Shown piece by piece: positions 44,513 to 54,138 of a DNA stretch of 64,000 nucleotides. The stretch comes from an uncultured Halomonas sp. (GTDB lineage: Bacteria; Pseudomonadota; Gammaproteobacteria; Pseudomonadales; Halomonadaceae): the NCBI RefSeq assembly GCF_947493865.1, contig NZ_CANLTC010000005.1, positions 1-64,000 of the forward strand, in the 5' to 3' direction. The notes beneath the pieces were generated by a model that worked only from the letters and a program-made list of their open reading frames with translations, was not told where the DNA came from and did no database searches. Position 1 is the stretch's first letter; every line of letters begins with the position of its first letter. The position numbers and the translations under genes are program-made.

Positions 44513-44647
44513 TTATTGATACCACTCGTTTGCAAACTCGCCTTTCGCTAGGGCATCAATCAACTTTGGAGGAATCCTAAATACAGCCCAGGCATTGTCG
44601 AATGGGTGGACGGCGCGACCGTAGACATCATACTCAGCTTCTTCTAC
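44513..44647 (-). pseudogene. C-terminal fragment of an unknown gene
   Basis: A protein-like frame reads VEEAEYDVYGRAVHPFDNAWAVFRIPPKLIDALAKG and ends FANEWYQ with TAA at 44513-44515. An in-frame TAG stands at its 5' end (44648-44650) and no start is available. It is therefore the cut-off end of a gene whose front was lost when the toxin-antitoxin region to its right was acquired. Family not recognised. Confidence 0.5.
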
Positions 44648-44664
44648 CTACTGGCTTGCCAAAA

Positions 44665-44683
44665 ATGATAGCAATGCTATCAT
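44665..44683. promoter_or_regulatory. palindromic operator of the second PIN toxin-antitoxin pair
   Basis: ATGATAGCAATGCTATCAT has perfect 9-bp arms around a single central base and lies 36 bp before the antitoxin ATG. It is the likely site for autoregulation. Confidence 0.7.
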
Positions 44684-44719
44684 TTTATGAAACTTTGCGC
44701 TCTTGGGAGGCAAGTGATC

Positions 44720-44953
44720 ATGGCAAATCTAATCGTACGCAACATCGACGACCGCATCGCCAAGGCATTGAAAATGCGTGCCAGCCAGCATGGCGTAAGC
44801 GCTGAGGCCGAGCATCGTCGTATCCTCGAACAGGTGTTGTTACAGCCTCAGAAACGGCGTTTCAGTGATGTTCTGCGCCAGATTCCCGAGGTGGGGCGCG
44901 ACGAGGACTTTAAACGAGCGCAAGATGAAGCCGTACCGAGCGTGTTCGATTGA
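44720..44953 (+). CDS. FitA/VapB-like antitoxin (pair 2)
   Basis: A 77-aa ribbon-helix-helix antitoxin (MANLIVRNIDDRIAKALKMRASQHGVSAEAEHRRILEQVL), of the same class as the pair at 4036-4715 but not closely similar. The ATG at 44720 matches the family start and follows GGGAGG. The last base is shared with the toxin start (TGATG). Confidence 0.88.
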   Translation: MANLIVRNIDDRIAKALKMRASQHGVSAEAEHRRILEQVLLQPQKRRFSDVLRQIPEVGRDEDFKRAQDEAVPSVFD

Positions 44954-45369
44954 TGTATCTGCTCGACACCAACGTCATTAGCGAGCTGCGCAAGCAGCAG
45001 CGCGCAAACCTCGGCGTGGTGCGCTTTTTCGAGCATCTGGCCGAGCAAGAGGCTCGCGTTTACCTCAGCGTAATCACGGTGGGTGAGCTGCAACGCGGAA
45101 TAGGCCTTATTCGCCATCGTGGCGACTTGAAGCAGGCTGAATTGCTGGCGTCCTGGTTGCAGAATGTATTGGACCAATATGCGGGGAACATACTCGAATT
45201 TGGCTTGGAAGAAGCCCGCGTATGGGGTCGCTTGCGGCTACCGCAGCCCGAAAACGCGCTCGACAAACAGATTGCCGCGACTGCCTTGATCTACGACCTC
45301 ACTCTAGTGACGCGGAATATTCGCGACTTTTCGGCGACAGGCGTCAAACTGCTCGACCCCTTCGAGTAG
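44953..45369 (+). CDS. FitB/VapC-like PIN-domain toxin (pair 2)
   Basis: A 138-aa PIN-domain RNase-type toxin. MYLLDTNVISELRK gives the first Asp, VITVGELQRG the Glu, LDKQIAATALIYDLTLVTRN the later Asp, and FSATGVKLLDPF closes the fold. It is translationally coupled to the antitoxin. An upstream in-frame TTG at 44950 is less likely than the ATG. Confidence 0.9.
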   Translation: MYLLDTNVISELRKQQRANLGVVRFFEHLAEQEARVYLSVITVGELQRGIGLIRHRGDLKQAELLASWLQNVLDQYAGNILEFGLEEARVWGRLRLPQPENALDKQIAATALIYDLTLVTRNIRDFSATGVKLLDPFE

Positions 45370-45510
45370 AACCGGGCGCCGAGCTCACTACTCACACCTC
45401 ATTCTTGTCTTGGCGACTCACGCTAACTTGAGCAACATATCGCTCAAAAATTGAAAATCTTCATAATTCTGCGCATTTTTCTGCTCATAATGGCAGAAAC
45501 CTGCTATATT

Positions 45511-45528
45511 TGAGCAGCTATTTGCTCA
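45511..45528. promoter_or_regulatory. probable operator of the second hip-like locus
   Basis: TGAGCA-GCTATT-TGCTCA forms an inverted repeat 14 bp before the hipA-like start. Another TGCTCA lies at 45482 and a GCTCA at about 45441. It is a likely binding site for the XRE protein encoded downstream. Confidence 0.6.
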
Positions 45529-45542
45529 TGTCGAACTAGGCC

Positions 45543-46886
45543 ATGCTGACACTGCAGATCTTTCATAACGACACTTGGTGGGATGCTGCCGAGTTGCATA
45601 TCGAGGACCCTGACGCCGGCAGATCCTCGGGCGTCAGGCTTGGTTATACCACCGACTACGCCCTCGAGTGGCTGGGTCGAGACGATGAGCACGCTTGCAG
45701 TCTGCGACTACCCGTCGAGTTGATGCTCAACCATCGCTCATCTTCATGGTTCGGCTTTCTCGATGACATCATGCCTGCCGGCGCCAGCCGCCGTTACTGG
45801 GTCGCCCAACTAGGCCTGCACGGGCAATCGGCCCAGGCACAGGATTTCGCGTTGCTCAAACACGGCACCATCGCACCGGTGGGTAATCTCAGGATCAAGG
45901 AGTCTCTTCCCGAGCTGCCCCCTCACAGCCGTTTGCGCCAGCTACGTTTTGCCCAGGAAGAGGTTGTCGAACGACACAGCGATTTTCTGGAATATGCCCA
46001 GCAAATGGGGGCCGCCATCGGCGGTGCGACCGGAGCGGGAGGCGAGGCGCCCAAGTTGTTGTTGCGTCAAGCGGTGGATAATAGCGTCTGGATCGATACC
46101 TGGCAGGACGACCCTACAAACCTCGATCGTCACTATCTGGTCAAATTTCCGCGAGGGAGTCGTTCGACCATCGATGCCGATATCCTGCGTACCGAATATC
46201 ACTTTTATCAGGAATTGGCGGCACTTGGGGTCGGCACCATCGATACCCGGCACATGCAGCTGATAGAGGGCAGCCGGTACCCATCACTGTGGCTGCCTCG
46301 CTTCGATGTCACCTTTGTCGATGGCCATTGCGTGCGTCATGGACTGGAGTCGGTCTATTCATTGATGAATGCCGCCCCGGGCGCCTTCCTGAACCACATC
46401 AAGGTGCTGGAAACCTTGATCGGGTTACTTGCCAATCAATATCGCGTGCTGGAGCAGCAGGCGGTTTTCGATCAGCGGGCCTTCGTCATCGAATGGGTCA
46501 AGCGCGATTTGCTCAACCTGGCATTCGGCAATTCCGATAATCATGGCCGCAACAGCGCACTGATCAAACGCCCCGAAGGTATCGGCCTGGCGCCGATCTA
46601 TGATTTCGCCCCCATGAAAGCAGATCCGGAAGGTGTCACACGCACGACTCAATGGGGCTCCCCCCTTGAGGAAGGCGGCAACATCGACTGGCAAGCCGTC
46701 GCGCAAGCGCTTGCCGACTGGGTGCCTCCGGAGAGGCTAATCAGCGAACTGCGTGCACTGGTACATCAACTACTAGGCCTCGAGAGCCGCTTACGGGCGC
46801 GAGGCGTCCCAGAGCGCATCCTCGACATGCCGGTAATGGGCTTCGCCTATCTTGACGAAAAGCTACGCCGCTGGGGGCTAGCATGA
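45543..46886 (+). CDS. HipA-like kinase toxin (locus 2)
   Basis: A 447-aa HipA-like protein, distinct from locus 1. Kinase motifs are present: GGATGAGGEAPKLLL (nucleotide loop), RHYLVKFPRG, LAFGNSDNHGRNSALI (catalytic) and APIYDFAPMK (metal). Unlike classical hipBA the toxin gene comes first, and its stop overlaps the XRE gene by 4 bp. No strong ribosome-binding site is evident before the ATG at 45543, which could limit toxin synthesis. Confidence 0.88.
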   Translation: MLTLQIFHNDTWWDAAELHIEDPDAGRSSGVRLGYTTDYALEWLGRDDEHACSLRLPVELMLNHRSSSWFGFLDDIMPAGASRRYWVAQLGLHGQSAQAQDFALLKHGTIAPVGNLRIKESLPELPPHSRLRQLRFAQEEVVERHSDFLEYAQQMGAAIGGATGAGGEAPKLLLRQAVDNSVWIDTWQDDPTNLDRHYLVKFPRGSRSTIDADILRTEYHFYQELAALGVGTIDTRHMQLIEGSRYPSLWLPRFDVTFVDGHCVRHGLESVYSLMNAAPGAFLNHIKVLETLIGLLANQYRVLEQQAVFDQRAFVIEWVKRDLLNLAFGNSDNHGRNSALIKRPEGIGLAPIYDFAPMKADPEGVTRTTQWGSPLEEGGNIDWQAVAQALADWVPPERLISELRALVHQLLGLESRLRARGVPERILDMPVMGFAYLDEKLRRWGLA

Positions 46887-47182
46887 AGCCCATGTCAGCG
46901 GATGATCGCGAAGCGCTGCTTCTAGAGCTATTGGCGAAGCTTTTTCGTGACGACATCACCCCCGGCAGCCTGCTGCGACGGCTTCGCAAACAGGTATTGG
47001 GCTTGAACCAGACGGAGTATGCCGCCTTGGTGGGCATCAGCCGCCGCACACTTTCGGATATCGAAACCGATAAAGGTAGCCAGTCGCTTGCACTACTCGA
47101 CCAGGTCTATCGCCCACTCGGTTTGAAAGTCGGCTTGCTGCCTAGAAGCGCCTATTTACGCTCGCAACTGATGAACAGCTAG
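46883..47182 (+). CDS. HipB-like XRE antitoxin (locus 2)
   Basis: A 99-aa protein with an N-terminal helical extension and a helix-turn-helix core (LRKQVLGLNQTEYAALVGISRRTLSDIETDKGSQSLALLDQVYRPLGLKVGLLPR). It overlaps the hipA-like gene by ATGA and is placed after it. The inverted repeats before the toxin gene are its probable operators. The next gene is convergent and belongs to what looks like core sequence. Confidence 0.88.
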   Translation: MKPMSADDREALLLELLAKLFRDDITPGSLLRRLRKQVLGLNQTEYAALVGISRRTLSDIETDKGSQSLALLDQVYRPLGLKVGLLPRSAYLRSQLMNS

Positions 47183-47206
47183 ATACTTCTGAACGGCAAC
47201 GTATTA

Positions 47207-48358
47207 TCAGTGAGGCGCATTTCCCTCCTCGATAGCCATCGGCCTCTGCCGCCGCTCCACCCAGAGCCCGAGATAGAAGATCACCACGCCGCCGCCGGCC
47301 AAAGCTGCTCCCACCAGCCCAGTGGTGGACCAGGCGAAGCCGAGCTTGACCGTGACCCCGGCGAGCGCGGCACCGATCGCATTGGCACCATTGAAGGCGG
47401 CATGATTGAGCGAGGCGGCCATGGTCTGGGCGTTTCCCGCCACGTCCATCAGGCGGGTCTGCAGCGCGGGGCCGAGTGCCACGCTGGTACCCACCAGCCC
47501 CACGAAGAATATGCCCAGCCACAGGGAATTGGCGGCAAAGTAGAAAAGCCCCTGCACGATCAGGCACCAGATCAAGATGGTGGGAATGGCACGCAGAAGA
47601 TTGCGGTCCGCCAGCCGCGCCCCAAACACATTGCCAAGCATGGTGCCGATACCGAACACCGCCAGCACCAGCGGCCCCAAGGCCTCGCGCATGCCGGCCT
47701 GTTCGGTAAGAGTGGGAATCACGTAGCTGAACACCGCGAACATGCCCCCGAAACCGATGCACCCCACCCCCAGGGTAAACAGCACCCGCGGTTTGACGAG
47801 TGCAGTGAACTCGCGCCTGGGGCTTGCATTGGCGTCGATGGCCTGCGCGGGCACCACAAAGCGAATCAATAGCGCCGTAAGCAGCGCCACTATGCCCACG
47901 CCGGCAAAGGCCACCTGCCAACCGAACAGGTTACCGGCCCAGGTTGCCAGCGGTGCGCCGATCAGGTTAGCCATGGATAGCCCCAGCATCACCCGCCCCA
48001 CTGCGCGGGCGCGCTGGTCGATGGGCACCGCTGCGGCGGCGACCAGCGCGGCGACGCCGAAGTAGGCACCATGCGGCAGGCCAGCCATGAAGCGCAGCAG
48101 CACGAAGGGACCGAAGCTCGCCGCCAGGGCGCTTGCAACATTGCCGACCGCGAAGAGCAGCATCAAAACGATGAGCAGCCCGCGCCGCGGCACACGGGCG
48201 GCCAGCGCAGCGATCAGCGGTGCCCCGACGACCACCCCCAGCGCATAGCTGCTGATCGCGTAGCCGACATCGGAAATCGGTACCTGCAGATCGTGGGCAA
48301 CTCGATTCACTAGCCCCATGATGGCGAATTCGCTGGTGCCGATGCCAAAGCCACCCAA
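47207..48358 (-). CDS. MFS transporter (AraJ-like efflux type)
   Basis: A 12-helix major facilitator protein (383 aa as annotated), with the motif SYALGVVVGAPLIAALAARVPRRG between helices 2 and 3 and AAFNGANAIGA later, similar to drug or sugar efflux permeases of the AraJ/YdhP type. The TTG at 48358 is the only standard start in this frame but truncates helix 1. The frame is open upstream to the end of pyrC and reads ASKVTHPRLVELVLALGGFG, a natural N-terminus. Its first codon at 48406 would be ATC, 4 bp after the pyrC stop. It is the last gene of an MFS-pyrC-MFS unit. Confidence 0.85.
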   Translation of the reverse strand: MGGFGIGTSEFAIMGLVNRVAHDLQVPISDVGYAISSYALGVVVGAPLIAALAARVPRRGLLIVLMLLFAVGNVASALAASFGPFVLLRFMAGLPHGAYFGVAALVAAAAVPIDQRARAVGRVMLGLSMANLIGAPLATWAGNLFGWQVAFAGVGIVALLTALLIRFVVPAQAIDANASPRREFTALVKPRVLFTLGVGCIGFGGMFAVFSYVIPTLTEQAGMREALGPLVLAVFGIGTMLGNVFGARLADRNLLRAIPTILIWCLIVQGLFYFAANSLWLGIFFVGLVGTSVALGPALQTRLMDVAGNAQTMAASLNHAAFNGANAIGAALAGVTVKLGFAWSTTGLVGAALAGGGVVIFYLGLWVERRQRPMAIEEGNAPH

Positions 48359-48410
48359 GGCCAGAACGAGTTCGACCAGGCGAGGATGCGTTACTTTCGA
48401 GGCGATCCGA

Positions 48411-49460
48411 TCACCCCCGCTTTACCGACCAGGCCAATGTCTCTCCCGCCTTGAACGGCACGAAATGCTCATTGCCACAGCGTATCGTCTCCGGTACCTC
48501 GAGAGGCTCGCGAACCAGCTCGATATGATCCTCGTTGGGCGCCAAGCCATAGAAACGCGGGCCATTGAGGGAGCAGAAGGCCTCAAAGTGCTCAAGCGCG
48601 CCGAGTTGCTCGAATACCGTGGCATAGACTTGAAGTGCCGTGGGGGCATTGAACACCCCGGCGCAGCCGCAGCTCGTCTCCTTGGCGCTGGCTACATGGG
48701 GGGCGGAATCCGTGCCCAGAAAGAAGCGCGGGTGGCCGCTGGCGATGGCCTGACGCAGGGCGAGCTGGTGGATGTCACGCTTCAATATCGGCAGGCAAAA
48801 GAGATGCGGACGGATGCCGCCCACCAGCATGTCGTTGCGGTTGTGGGCCAGGTGCTGCGGCGTGATCGTTGCCGCCAGATAGTCATCGCCTTCCAGAACG
48901 TAGTACGCCGCCTCCCGGGTGGTGATGTGCTCGAAGACCACCTTGAGCTCGGGAAAGTGATACCGGATAGCCTCCATCACCTCGTCGATGAAGACCTTCT
49001 CTCGGTCGAAGATATCCACATCGGCATGGGTGACTTCACCGTGGATCAACAATGGCATCCCCAGGCGCTGCATCGTCTCGAACAGCGGATAGATCGCCTG
49101 GACGTCACCCACCCCATGAGCGGAATTGGTGGTGGCATTGGCCGGGTAGAGCTTGGCGGCGGTGAATACCCCTTCGGCAAAGCCCGCCTCCAGCTCTTTC
49201 GATGTCACGCTGTCGCTCAGATAGCAGGTCATCAGGGGCGTGAACTCATGCCCCGTCGGCACTGCCGCCACTATACGCTCGCGATAGGCTCTGGCCGCGG
49301 CCACCGTGGTCACCGGCGTTGCCAGGTTGGGCATGATGATGGCTCGGCCATAGAGCGCGCTGGTATAAGGCAGTACCGTCGCCATCACCTCGCCGTCACG
49401 CAGATGAAGGTGCCAGTCATCCGGACGGCGTATACGCAGCGTATTGGAAGAAGCGGTCAC
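48411..49460 (-). CDS. pyrC: dihydroorotase
   Basis: Zinc enzyme of de novo pyrimidine synthesis that cyclises carbamoyl-aspartate. The 349-aa length equals that of type II Pyr[11 protein letters not shown] carries two zinc His, [12 protein letters not shown] the carbamylated Lys, LLIHGEVT and VFEHITT further His, and FLGTDSAPH the catalytic Asp. The GTG start has GGAG upstream and lies 1 bp after the preceding MFS stop (TGAcGTG). Confidence 0.96.
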   Translation of the reverse strand: MTASSNTLRIRRPDDWHLHLRDGEVMATVLPYTSALYGRAIIMPNLATPVTTVAAARAYRERIVAAVPTGHEFTPLMTCYLSDSVTSKELEAGFAEGVFTAAKLYPANATTNSAHGVGDVQAIYPLFETMQRLGMPLLIHGEVTHADVDIFDREKVFIDEVMEAIRYHFPELKVVFEHITTREAAYYVLEGDDYLAATITPQHLAHNRNDMLVGGIRPHLFCLPILKRDIHQLALRQAIASGHPRFFLGTDSAPHVASAKETSCGCAGVFNAPTALQVYATVFEQLGALEHFEAFCSLNGPRFYGLAPNEDHIELVREPLEVPETIRCGNEHFVPFKAGETLAWSVKRG

Positions 49461-49461
49461 G

Positions 49462-50688
49462 TCAGGACTCCAAAGAAGAAGGGTTGGAAGAAGCCGAGGC
49501 TTGGCGCCTGAGTAATAATATCAGGGCCACCAGCGCCAACAACGCAACGAAACCGGCAAACCCGATCCCGGTTGCCGACAAGCCGATATAGCGAGCGCTC
49601 AAGCCGATACCCAGTACCGGTACCGAGAGCGCCACATAAGATACGACGAAGAACGTCGAGGTCACCTCACCGCGCTGCTCGGGAGGCGAGTATGCCGCAA
49701 TCGCGCCCAATCCGGCACGCATGGCGATGCCTTGCCCCAGCCCTGCGATAATGGCCCCCGCCAAGAAGGTACCAAGAGAGACGATACCGATGCCGCTGCC
49801 GATCAGCGCCGCACCGACAATCACCAGCACACAGCCCAAGGGCAGGCGCCAGGTTTCCGTGAGCCGATTTTGAAGCCGCTGGCCGAGGATGGACGCAAAA
49901 AAGACCGTTCCTGCAACCAGACCGATCAGCGCCAGATTTGAATAACCCAGCACCTCGCCCATGAACGCAGGGGCAGTGGCCGTAAAAAAGCCGAGTACCG
50001 AAAACCCGGCAAAACTCGCGACGGCAGCAGGCAAGAAGACACTTCGTACGTCATCCGGTACCGACAATCGCTGAAGAGTGAGATGGGGACGCGCCGGTCG
50101 AGTGACAGTTTCCTTCGCAAACCAGATGGCCACCAGGGCCAGACCGATCAGCCCGAGATGTAGCGCATAGCTAAGATGCAGGGGCCACGGCGCATACTCA
50201 CCCAACAGGCCGGCAACTACCGGCCCCAAGCCCAACCCACCCATGTTGGCGGCCGTCGCACCGAAAGTGGCAAGTGGTTTCATGTCTTTGGGCGCAAGTT
50301 CGATCACCGCAATTGTTGCGGTGCCGGTAAATATTCCCGCGGAAACTCCTGACAACATCCGGCCGGCCAATAATCCCCCCAGCCCCTGGCTGCTCAGAAA
50401 GACGACATCGCTGATGGCAGCGGCCAGCAACCCCGCGAACAATAGCGGCCTGCGACCCAGCTGATCCGACCAGCGACCGGTGACAATCAACGCACCAATC
50501 ACGCCGACGCCATAGACGGCGAAGATCACCGTGATCATGAATTGCGAGAAACCGAACTGCTGCTGATAACCCGGGTACAAGGGCGTAGGCATGGTCGTGC
50601 CTACCATGGTGACGAGAAATGCAAAGGCCACGCCGAGAAACGCCAGACGCGAAGATGTGTTCGAAGCCGTCGTCGGGCTATTGTTCAT
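49462..50688 (-). CDS. MFS transporter
   Basis: A 408-aa, 12-helix major facilitator protein ([23 protein letters not shown]..., motif A-like [15 protein letters not shown]). It resembles the multidrug/unknown-substrate MFS group with a [14 protein letters not shown] start. The ATG at 50688 has AAGGA upstream; another ATG two codons earlier is possible. A long upstream extension of the frame overlaps gmk and is spurious. First gene of the unit with pyrC. Confidence 0.88.
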   Translation of the reverse strand: MNNSPTTASNTSSRLAFLGVAFAFLVTMVGTTMPTPLYPGYQQQFGFSQFMITVIFAVYGVGVIGALIVTGRWSDQLGRRPLLFAGLLAAAISDVVFLSSQGLGGLLAGRMLSGVSAGIFTGTATIAVIELAPKDMKPLATFGATAANMGGLGLGPVVAGLLGEYAPWPLHLSYALHLGLIGLALVAIWFAKETVTRPARPHLTLQRLSVPDDVRSVFLPAAVASFAGFSVLGFFTATAPAFMGEVLGYSNLALIGLVAGTVFFASILGQRLQNRLTETWRLPLGCVLVIVGAALIGSGIGIVSLGTFLAGAIIAGLGQGIAMRAGLGAIAAYSPPEQRGEVTSTFFVVSYVALSVPVLGIGLSARYIGLSATGIGFAGFVALLALVALILLLRRQASASSNPSSLES

Positions 50689-50781
50689 GAGCATCCTTGT
50701 TCGAGCATTGAGCCGCCATAGTGTAGCGGCTATGTGCCATAATGCGGTTTTCTTTCGTAAAGATCCCAGCGAACGCTTCCC

Positions 50782-51414
50782 ATGTCTCACGGTACGCTTT
50801 ACATCGTTTCCGCGCCCTCCGGCGCCGGCAAGACCAGCTTGGTACATGCCCTTCTCAAGCGCATCGATACCATCCAGGTATCGATTTCCCATACCACCCG
50901 CGCCATGCGCCCAGGTGAAGCCGATGGCGTGAACTATCACTTCGTCGACGCCGCCACCTTCGAACAGATGATCGAGCGTGGCGATTTCTTCGAGCATGCC
51001 CGGGTATTCGACAACTACTACGGAACCTCGCGACCGGCGGTGCAGTCGCTTCTGGCCGCCGGTCGGGACGTGATTCTCGAGATCGACTGGCAAGGGGCGC
51101 GGCAAGTGCGCGAACAGATGGCAGATGCGGTTTCGGTATTCATACTGCCGCCCTCACGCGATGTACTTCAGGAACGGCTTTCCCATCGCGGTACCGACGA
51201 CGCAGCAACCATTGCGCGACGCATGCGCGACGCCATCAGTGAAATGGCCCATTTCGATGAATACGACCACGTCATCATCAACGATGACTTCGATATTGCC
51301 CTGACCCAATTGATCGCCGTGGTACTGGCACAGCGCTGTCGTCTTGCGCATGTTCGGGAGCGCCAGGGGCCGCTGATTCAGTCGCTCTTGTCACATATCG
51401 AGAGGGTCGAGTAG
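50782..51414 (+). CDS. gmk: guanylate kinase
   Basis: Phosphorylates GMP to GDP. The 210-aa protein has the P-loop [11 protein letters not shown], the GMP-binding [20 protein letters not shown], and [12 protein letters not shown]. No clear ribosome-binding sequence precedes the ATG. It begins the gmk-rpoZ-spoT cluster, which in relatives follows yicC closely. Here the accessory block separates them. Confidence 0.96.
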   Translation: MSHGTLYIVSAPSGAGKTSLVHALLKRIDTIQVSISHTTRAMRPGEADGVNYHFVDAATFEQMIERGDFFEHARVFDNYYGTSRPAVQSLLAAGRDVILEIDWQGARQVREQMADAVSVFILPPSRDVLQERLSHRGTDDAATIARRMRDAISEMAHFDEYDHVIINDDFDIALTQLIAVVLAQRCRLAHVRERQGPLIQSLLSHIERVE

Positions 51415-51513
51415 ACTACTTGGTTACGCTCTTCGTTTTCGCGTACGGACGACCTGCGCAAGCCCATGCCATGTTGTCTGTACACGCTTACATAACACAT
51501 CAGGAAACTATCC

Positions 51514-51777
51514 ATGGCGCGAGTCACCGTTGAAGATTGTCTTGAAAATGTCGAAAACCGTTTCAAGCTGGTCATGATTTCCACCCAACGCGCGCGCCAA
51601 CTCGCCCGCGGCTCCCGGGATGCCCTTCTGCCCTGGGAAAACGACAAGGCCACGGTGATGGCGCTGCGCGAAATCGCTGCTGGCAAGGTCGACGAGTCCG
51701 TTCTGGACGAGCCCGTCGAAGCACCGGTACGGGTGCGTCCAGAACCCATCAGTTACGATTCCGACGTTCCGGTATAG
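51514..51777 (+). CDS. rpoZ: RNA polymerase omega subunit
   Basis: An 87-aa omega subunit ([34 protein letters not shown]), which assists RNA polymerase assembly and forms part of a ppGpp-binding site. It is located between gmk and spoT as in most gammaproteobacteria. A hairpin (CACCGGCG/CGCCGGTG, 51812-51836) lies before spoT but has no T-run. Confidence 0.96.
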   Translation: MARVTVEDCLENVENRFKLVMISTQRARQLARGSRDALLPWENDKATVMALREIAAGKVDESVLDEPVEAPVRVRPEPISYDSDVPV

Positions 51778-51935
51778 GCACACGACAGCGTAGCCGAAAA
51801 TGAAATAACGACACCGGCGGCTATCGAACGCCGGTGGAACCAGCGGCCTGACGTCGCAAGCATTCAAGATGAGATAGGCAAGGCTAACGACTTTTGGCGT
51901 AGTTATTACGAAGTTCCTCATAACAGGCGCGCTGT

Positions 51936-54062
51936 ATGTTCACCATCGATGATCTGGCTGATCGCCTTGGCGGTTATCTTCCTCTGGATGAGATTCAGCA
52001 GGTCAAGCGCGCCTTCTACTACGCTGAACAGGCTCATGACGGCCAGCAACGTCGCTCCGGAGAGCCCTACGTCACCCATCCCCTGGCGGTATCGAACATT
52101 CTCGCCAACATGCACATGGACCATCAGAGCTTGATGGCTGCCATGCTGCACGATGTGATCGAAGACACCGGTATTTCCAAGGACGCCCTGGCTCAGCAGT
52201 TCGGCGAGCCGGTGGCGGAGCTGGTGGACGGAGTCTCCAAGCTGACCCAGATCACCTTCGAGGACAAGGCGGTCGCTCAGGCGGAAAACTTCCAGAAGAT
52301 GGTCATGGCGATGTCCAAGGATATTCGCGTGATCATCGTCAAGCTCGCGGATCGGTTGCACAACATGCGCACTCTCGGTGCGTTGCGGCCCGACAAGAAG
52401 CGTCGTATCGCCCGGGAAACCCTGGAAATCTATGCCCGCATCGCCGGTCGCCTGGGCATCAACACCATCCGTACCGAGCTAGAGGATCTCTCTTTCCAGG
52501 CGATCTACCCGATGCGCGCCGAGCGCATCAAGCGCGCCGTTTCCAAGGCTCGCGGCAATCGTCGCACGATGATTCGCCTGGTCCAGACCACGCTGCAGAA
52601 CTGCCTGGATGACGATAACCTGCCTGGAACCGTGATCGGGCGTCAGAAACATCTTCTATCGATCTATCGCAAGATGCGCGATCAGCGCAAACCCTTTGCC
52701 GAGATCATGGATGTATTCGGCTTTCGCATCATCACCGATAATGTCGACAGTTGTTACCGTATCCTCGGCGCCGTACACAATCTGTACAAACCGGTTCCCG
52801 GGCGCTTCAAGGATTACATCGCCATCCCCAAGGCCAACGGCTATCAGAGCCTGCATACCACCCTGTTCGGTACCAACGGCATCCCCATCGAGGTGCAGAT
52901 TCGTACTCGCGAGATGGAGGCCATGGCCAACAACGGCATCGCCGCCCACTGGCTCTACAAGGCGGGCCAGACCGAGCATCCCATCGCCCTGGGCAGCCAT
53001 GCCCGGGCCCGGGAATGGGTACGCGGTCTACTTGAGATGCAGCGCCAGGCCGGGGATTCGCTGGAATTCATCGAACACGTCAAGAACGACCTGTTCCCGG
53101 ACGATGTGTATGTCTTCACCCCCCGGGGCGACATCATGGAGCTGCCCCGGGGGGCAACGGTGGTGGATTTCGCCTATACGGTGCATACCGATATCGGCAA
53201 TCACTGCATTGCCTGCCGCATCGATCGTCACCTGGCCCCGCTGTCGACGCGGCTGGAAAGCGGTCAGACCGTGGAGATCATCACCGCCAGAGGTGCTCGG
53301 CCCAGTCTTGCCTGGTTGAACTTCGTGATTACCGCCAAGGCGCGTTCTGCCATTCGTCATGCTCTCAAGAATCAGCAGCGCAGCGAGTCCATTCAGCTCG
53401 GCCAGCGCCTGCTCGATCGGGCACTGGCGGATTACACCACCAGCTTCGAAGAGATTCCCGAAGAGCCGGTGCAGAAGCTGCTGCATGAATTCGGCATGTC
53501 CCACCCGGACGACCTGCTCGAATCCATTGGCCTGGGCACACGCATGGCCCACGCCGTTGCACGGCGCCTGGCAGAAAACGATCTTCAGGAAATAACCCAT
53601 GCCGTCACGAGCCCGGGCGGGCCGGTGGTCATCAATGGCACCGAAGGCATGGTCATCAGCTTCGCTCGCTGCTGTCATCCGCTGCCCGGGGATTCCGTGA
53701 TCGGCCATTTGTCCATTGGCAAGGGCATCGTGGTGCATCGCAGTGTCTGTCGCAATATCATCGAACTGCGCAATGAGCCGGACAAGTTGCTGACCCTGGA
53801 GTGGTCGCCGGACATCAGCGGCGATTTTCCCGTGGCGTTGCGTATAGCCATGGAATCGCGTCGCGGCCTGGTGGCGGAGCTTGCAAGCCTGGTGACCGAC
53901 GCGGATGCCAATATCGAACGCGTAGGCATCGAGGAACGGGATGCGCGCCTGTCCCTGGTCAATCTGACCCTGGCGGTACGCGACCGGGTGCACTTGGCGC
54001 GTATCATCAAGCGCATTCGCAATCTGCATAACGTCGACAAGGTCACCCGGGTCCACAATTGA
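51936..54062 (+). CDS. spoT: bifunctional (p)ppGpp synthetase/hydrolase SpoT
   Basis: A 708-aa RelA/SpoT protein. The HD hydrolase site is intact (LHDVIEDTG, His72-Asp73). The synthetase region has the SpoT-type FGFRIIT...GRFKDYIAIPKANGYQSLHT, then TGS (TPRGDIMELPRGATVVDFAY), zinc-finger/CC-type (SFARCCHPLPGD) and C-terminal ACT domains. It controls the alarmone balance. The order gmk-rpoZ-spoT-ridA is conserved. Confidence 0.97.
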   Translation: MFTIDDLADRLGGYLPLDEIQQVKRAFYYAEQAHDGQQRRSGEPYVTHPLAVSNILANMHMDHQSLMAAMLHDVIEDTGISKDALAQQFGEPVAELVDGVSKLTQITFEDKAVAQAENFQKMVMAMSKDIRVIIVKLADRLHNMRTLGALRPDKKRRIARETLEIYARIAGRLGINTIRTELEDLSFQAIYPMRAERIKRAVSKARGNRRTMIRLVQTTLQNCLDDDNLPGTVIGRQKHLLSIYRKMRDQRKPFAEIMDVFGFRIITDNVDSCYRILGAVHNLYKPVPGRFKDYIAIPKANGYQSLHTTLFGTNGIPIEVQIRTREMEAMANNGIAAHWLYKAGQTEHPIALGSHARAREWVRGLLEMQRQAGDSLEFIEHVKNDLFPDDVYVFTPRGDIMELPRGATVVDFAYTVHTDIGNHCIACRIDRHLAPLSTRLESGQTVEIITARGARPSLAWLNFVITAKARSAIRHALKNQQRSESIQLGQRLLDRALADYTTSFEEIPEEPVQKLLHEFGMSHPDDLLESIGLGTRMAHAVARRLAENDLQEITHAVTSPGGPVVINGTEGMVISFARCCHPLPGDSVIGHLSIGKGIVVHRSVCRNIIELRNEPDKLLTLEWSPDISGDFPVALRIAMESRRGLVAELASLVTDADANIERVGIEERDARLSLVNLTLAVRDRVHLARIIKRIRNLHNVDKVTRVHN

Positions 54063-54138
54063 TAACCCATGATCGCACTGCCGCTCATGCCGGCGGAGTG
54101 ATCGTTTTTATTCCGATGAACATGACGAGGAGTCACTC

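Noticed and set aside
48318..49511. Plus-strand open frame of 397 codons across pyrC
   Set aside because: Antisense shadow; pyrC zinc-site motifs are clear on the minus strand.
50694..51105. Upstream extension of the MFS frame to 51105
   Set aside because: It would run antisense through gmk. A proper ATG with AAGGA exists at 50688.
51812..51836. Hairpin between rpoZ and spoT as a terminator
   Set aside because: The 8-bp stem is real but no T-run follows, and spoT is expected to be co-transcribed or to have its own promoter here.
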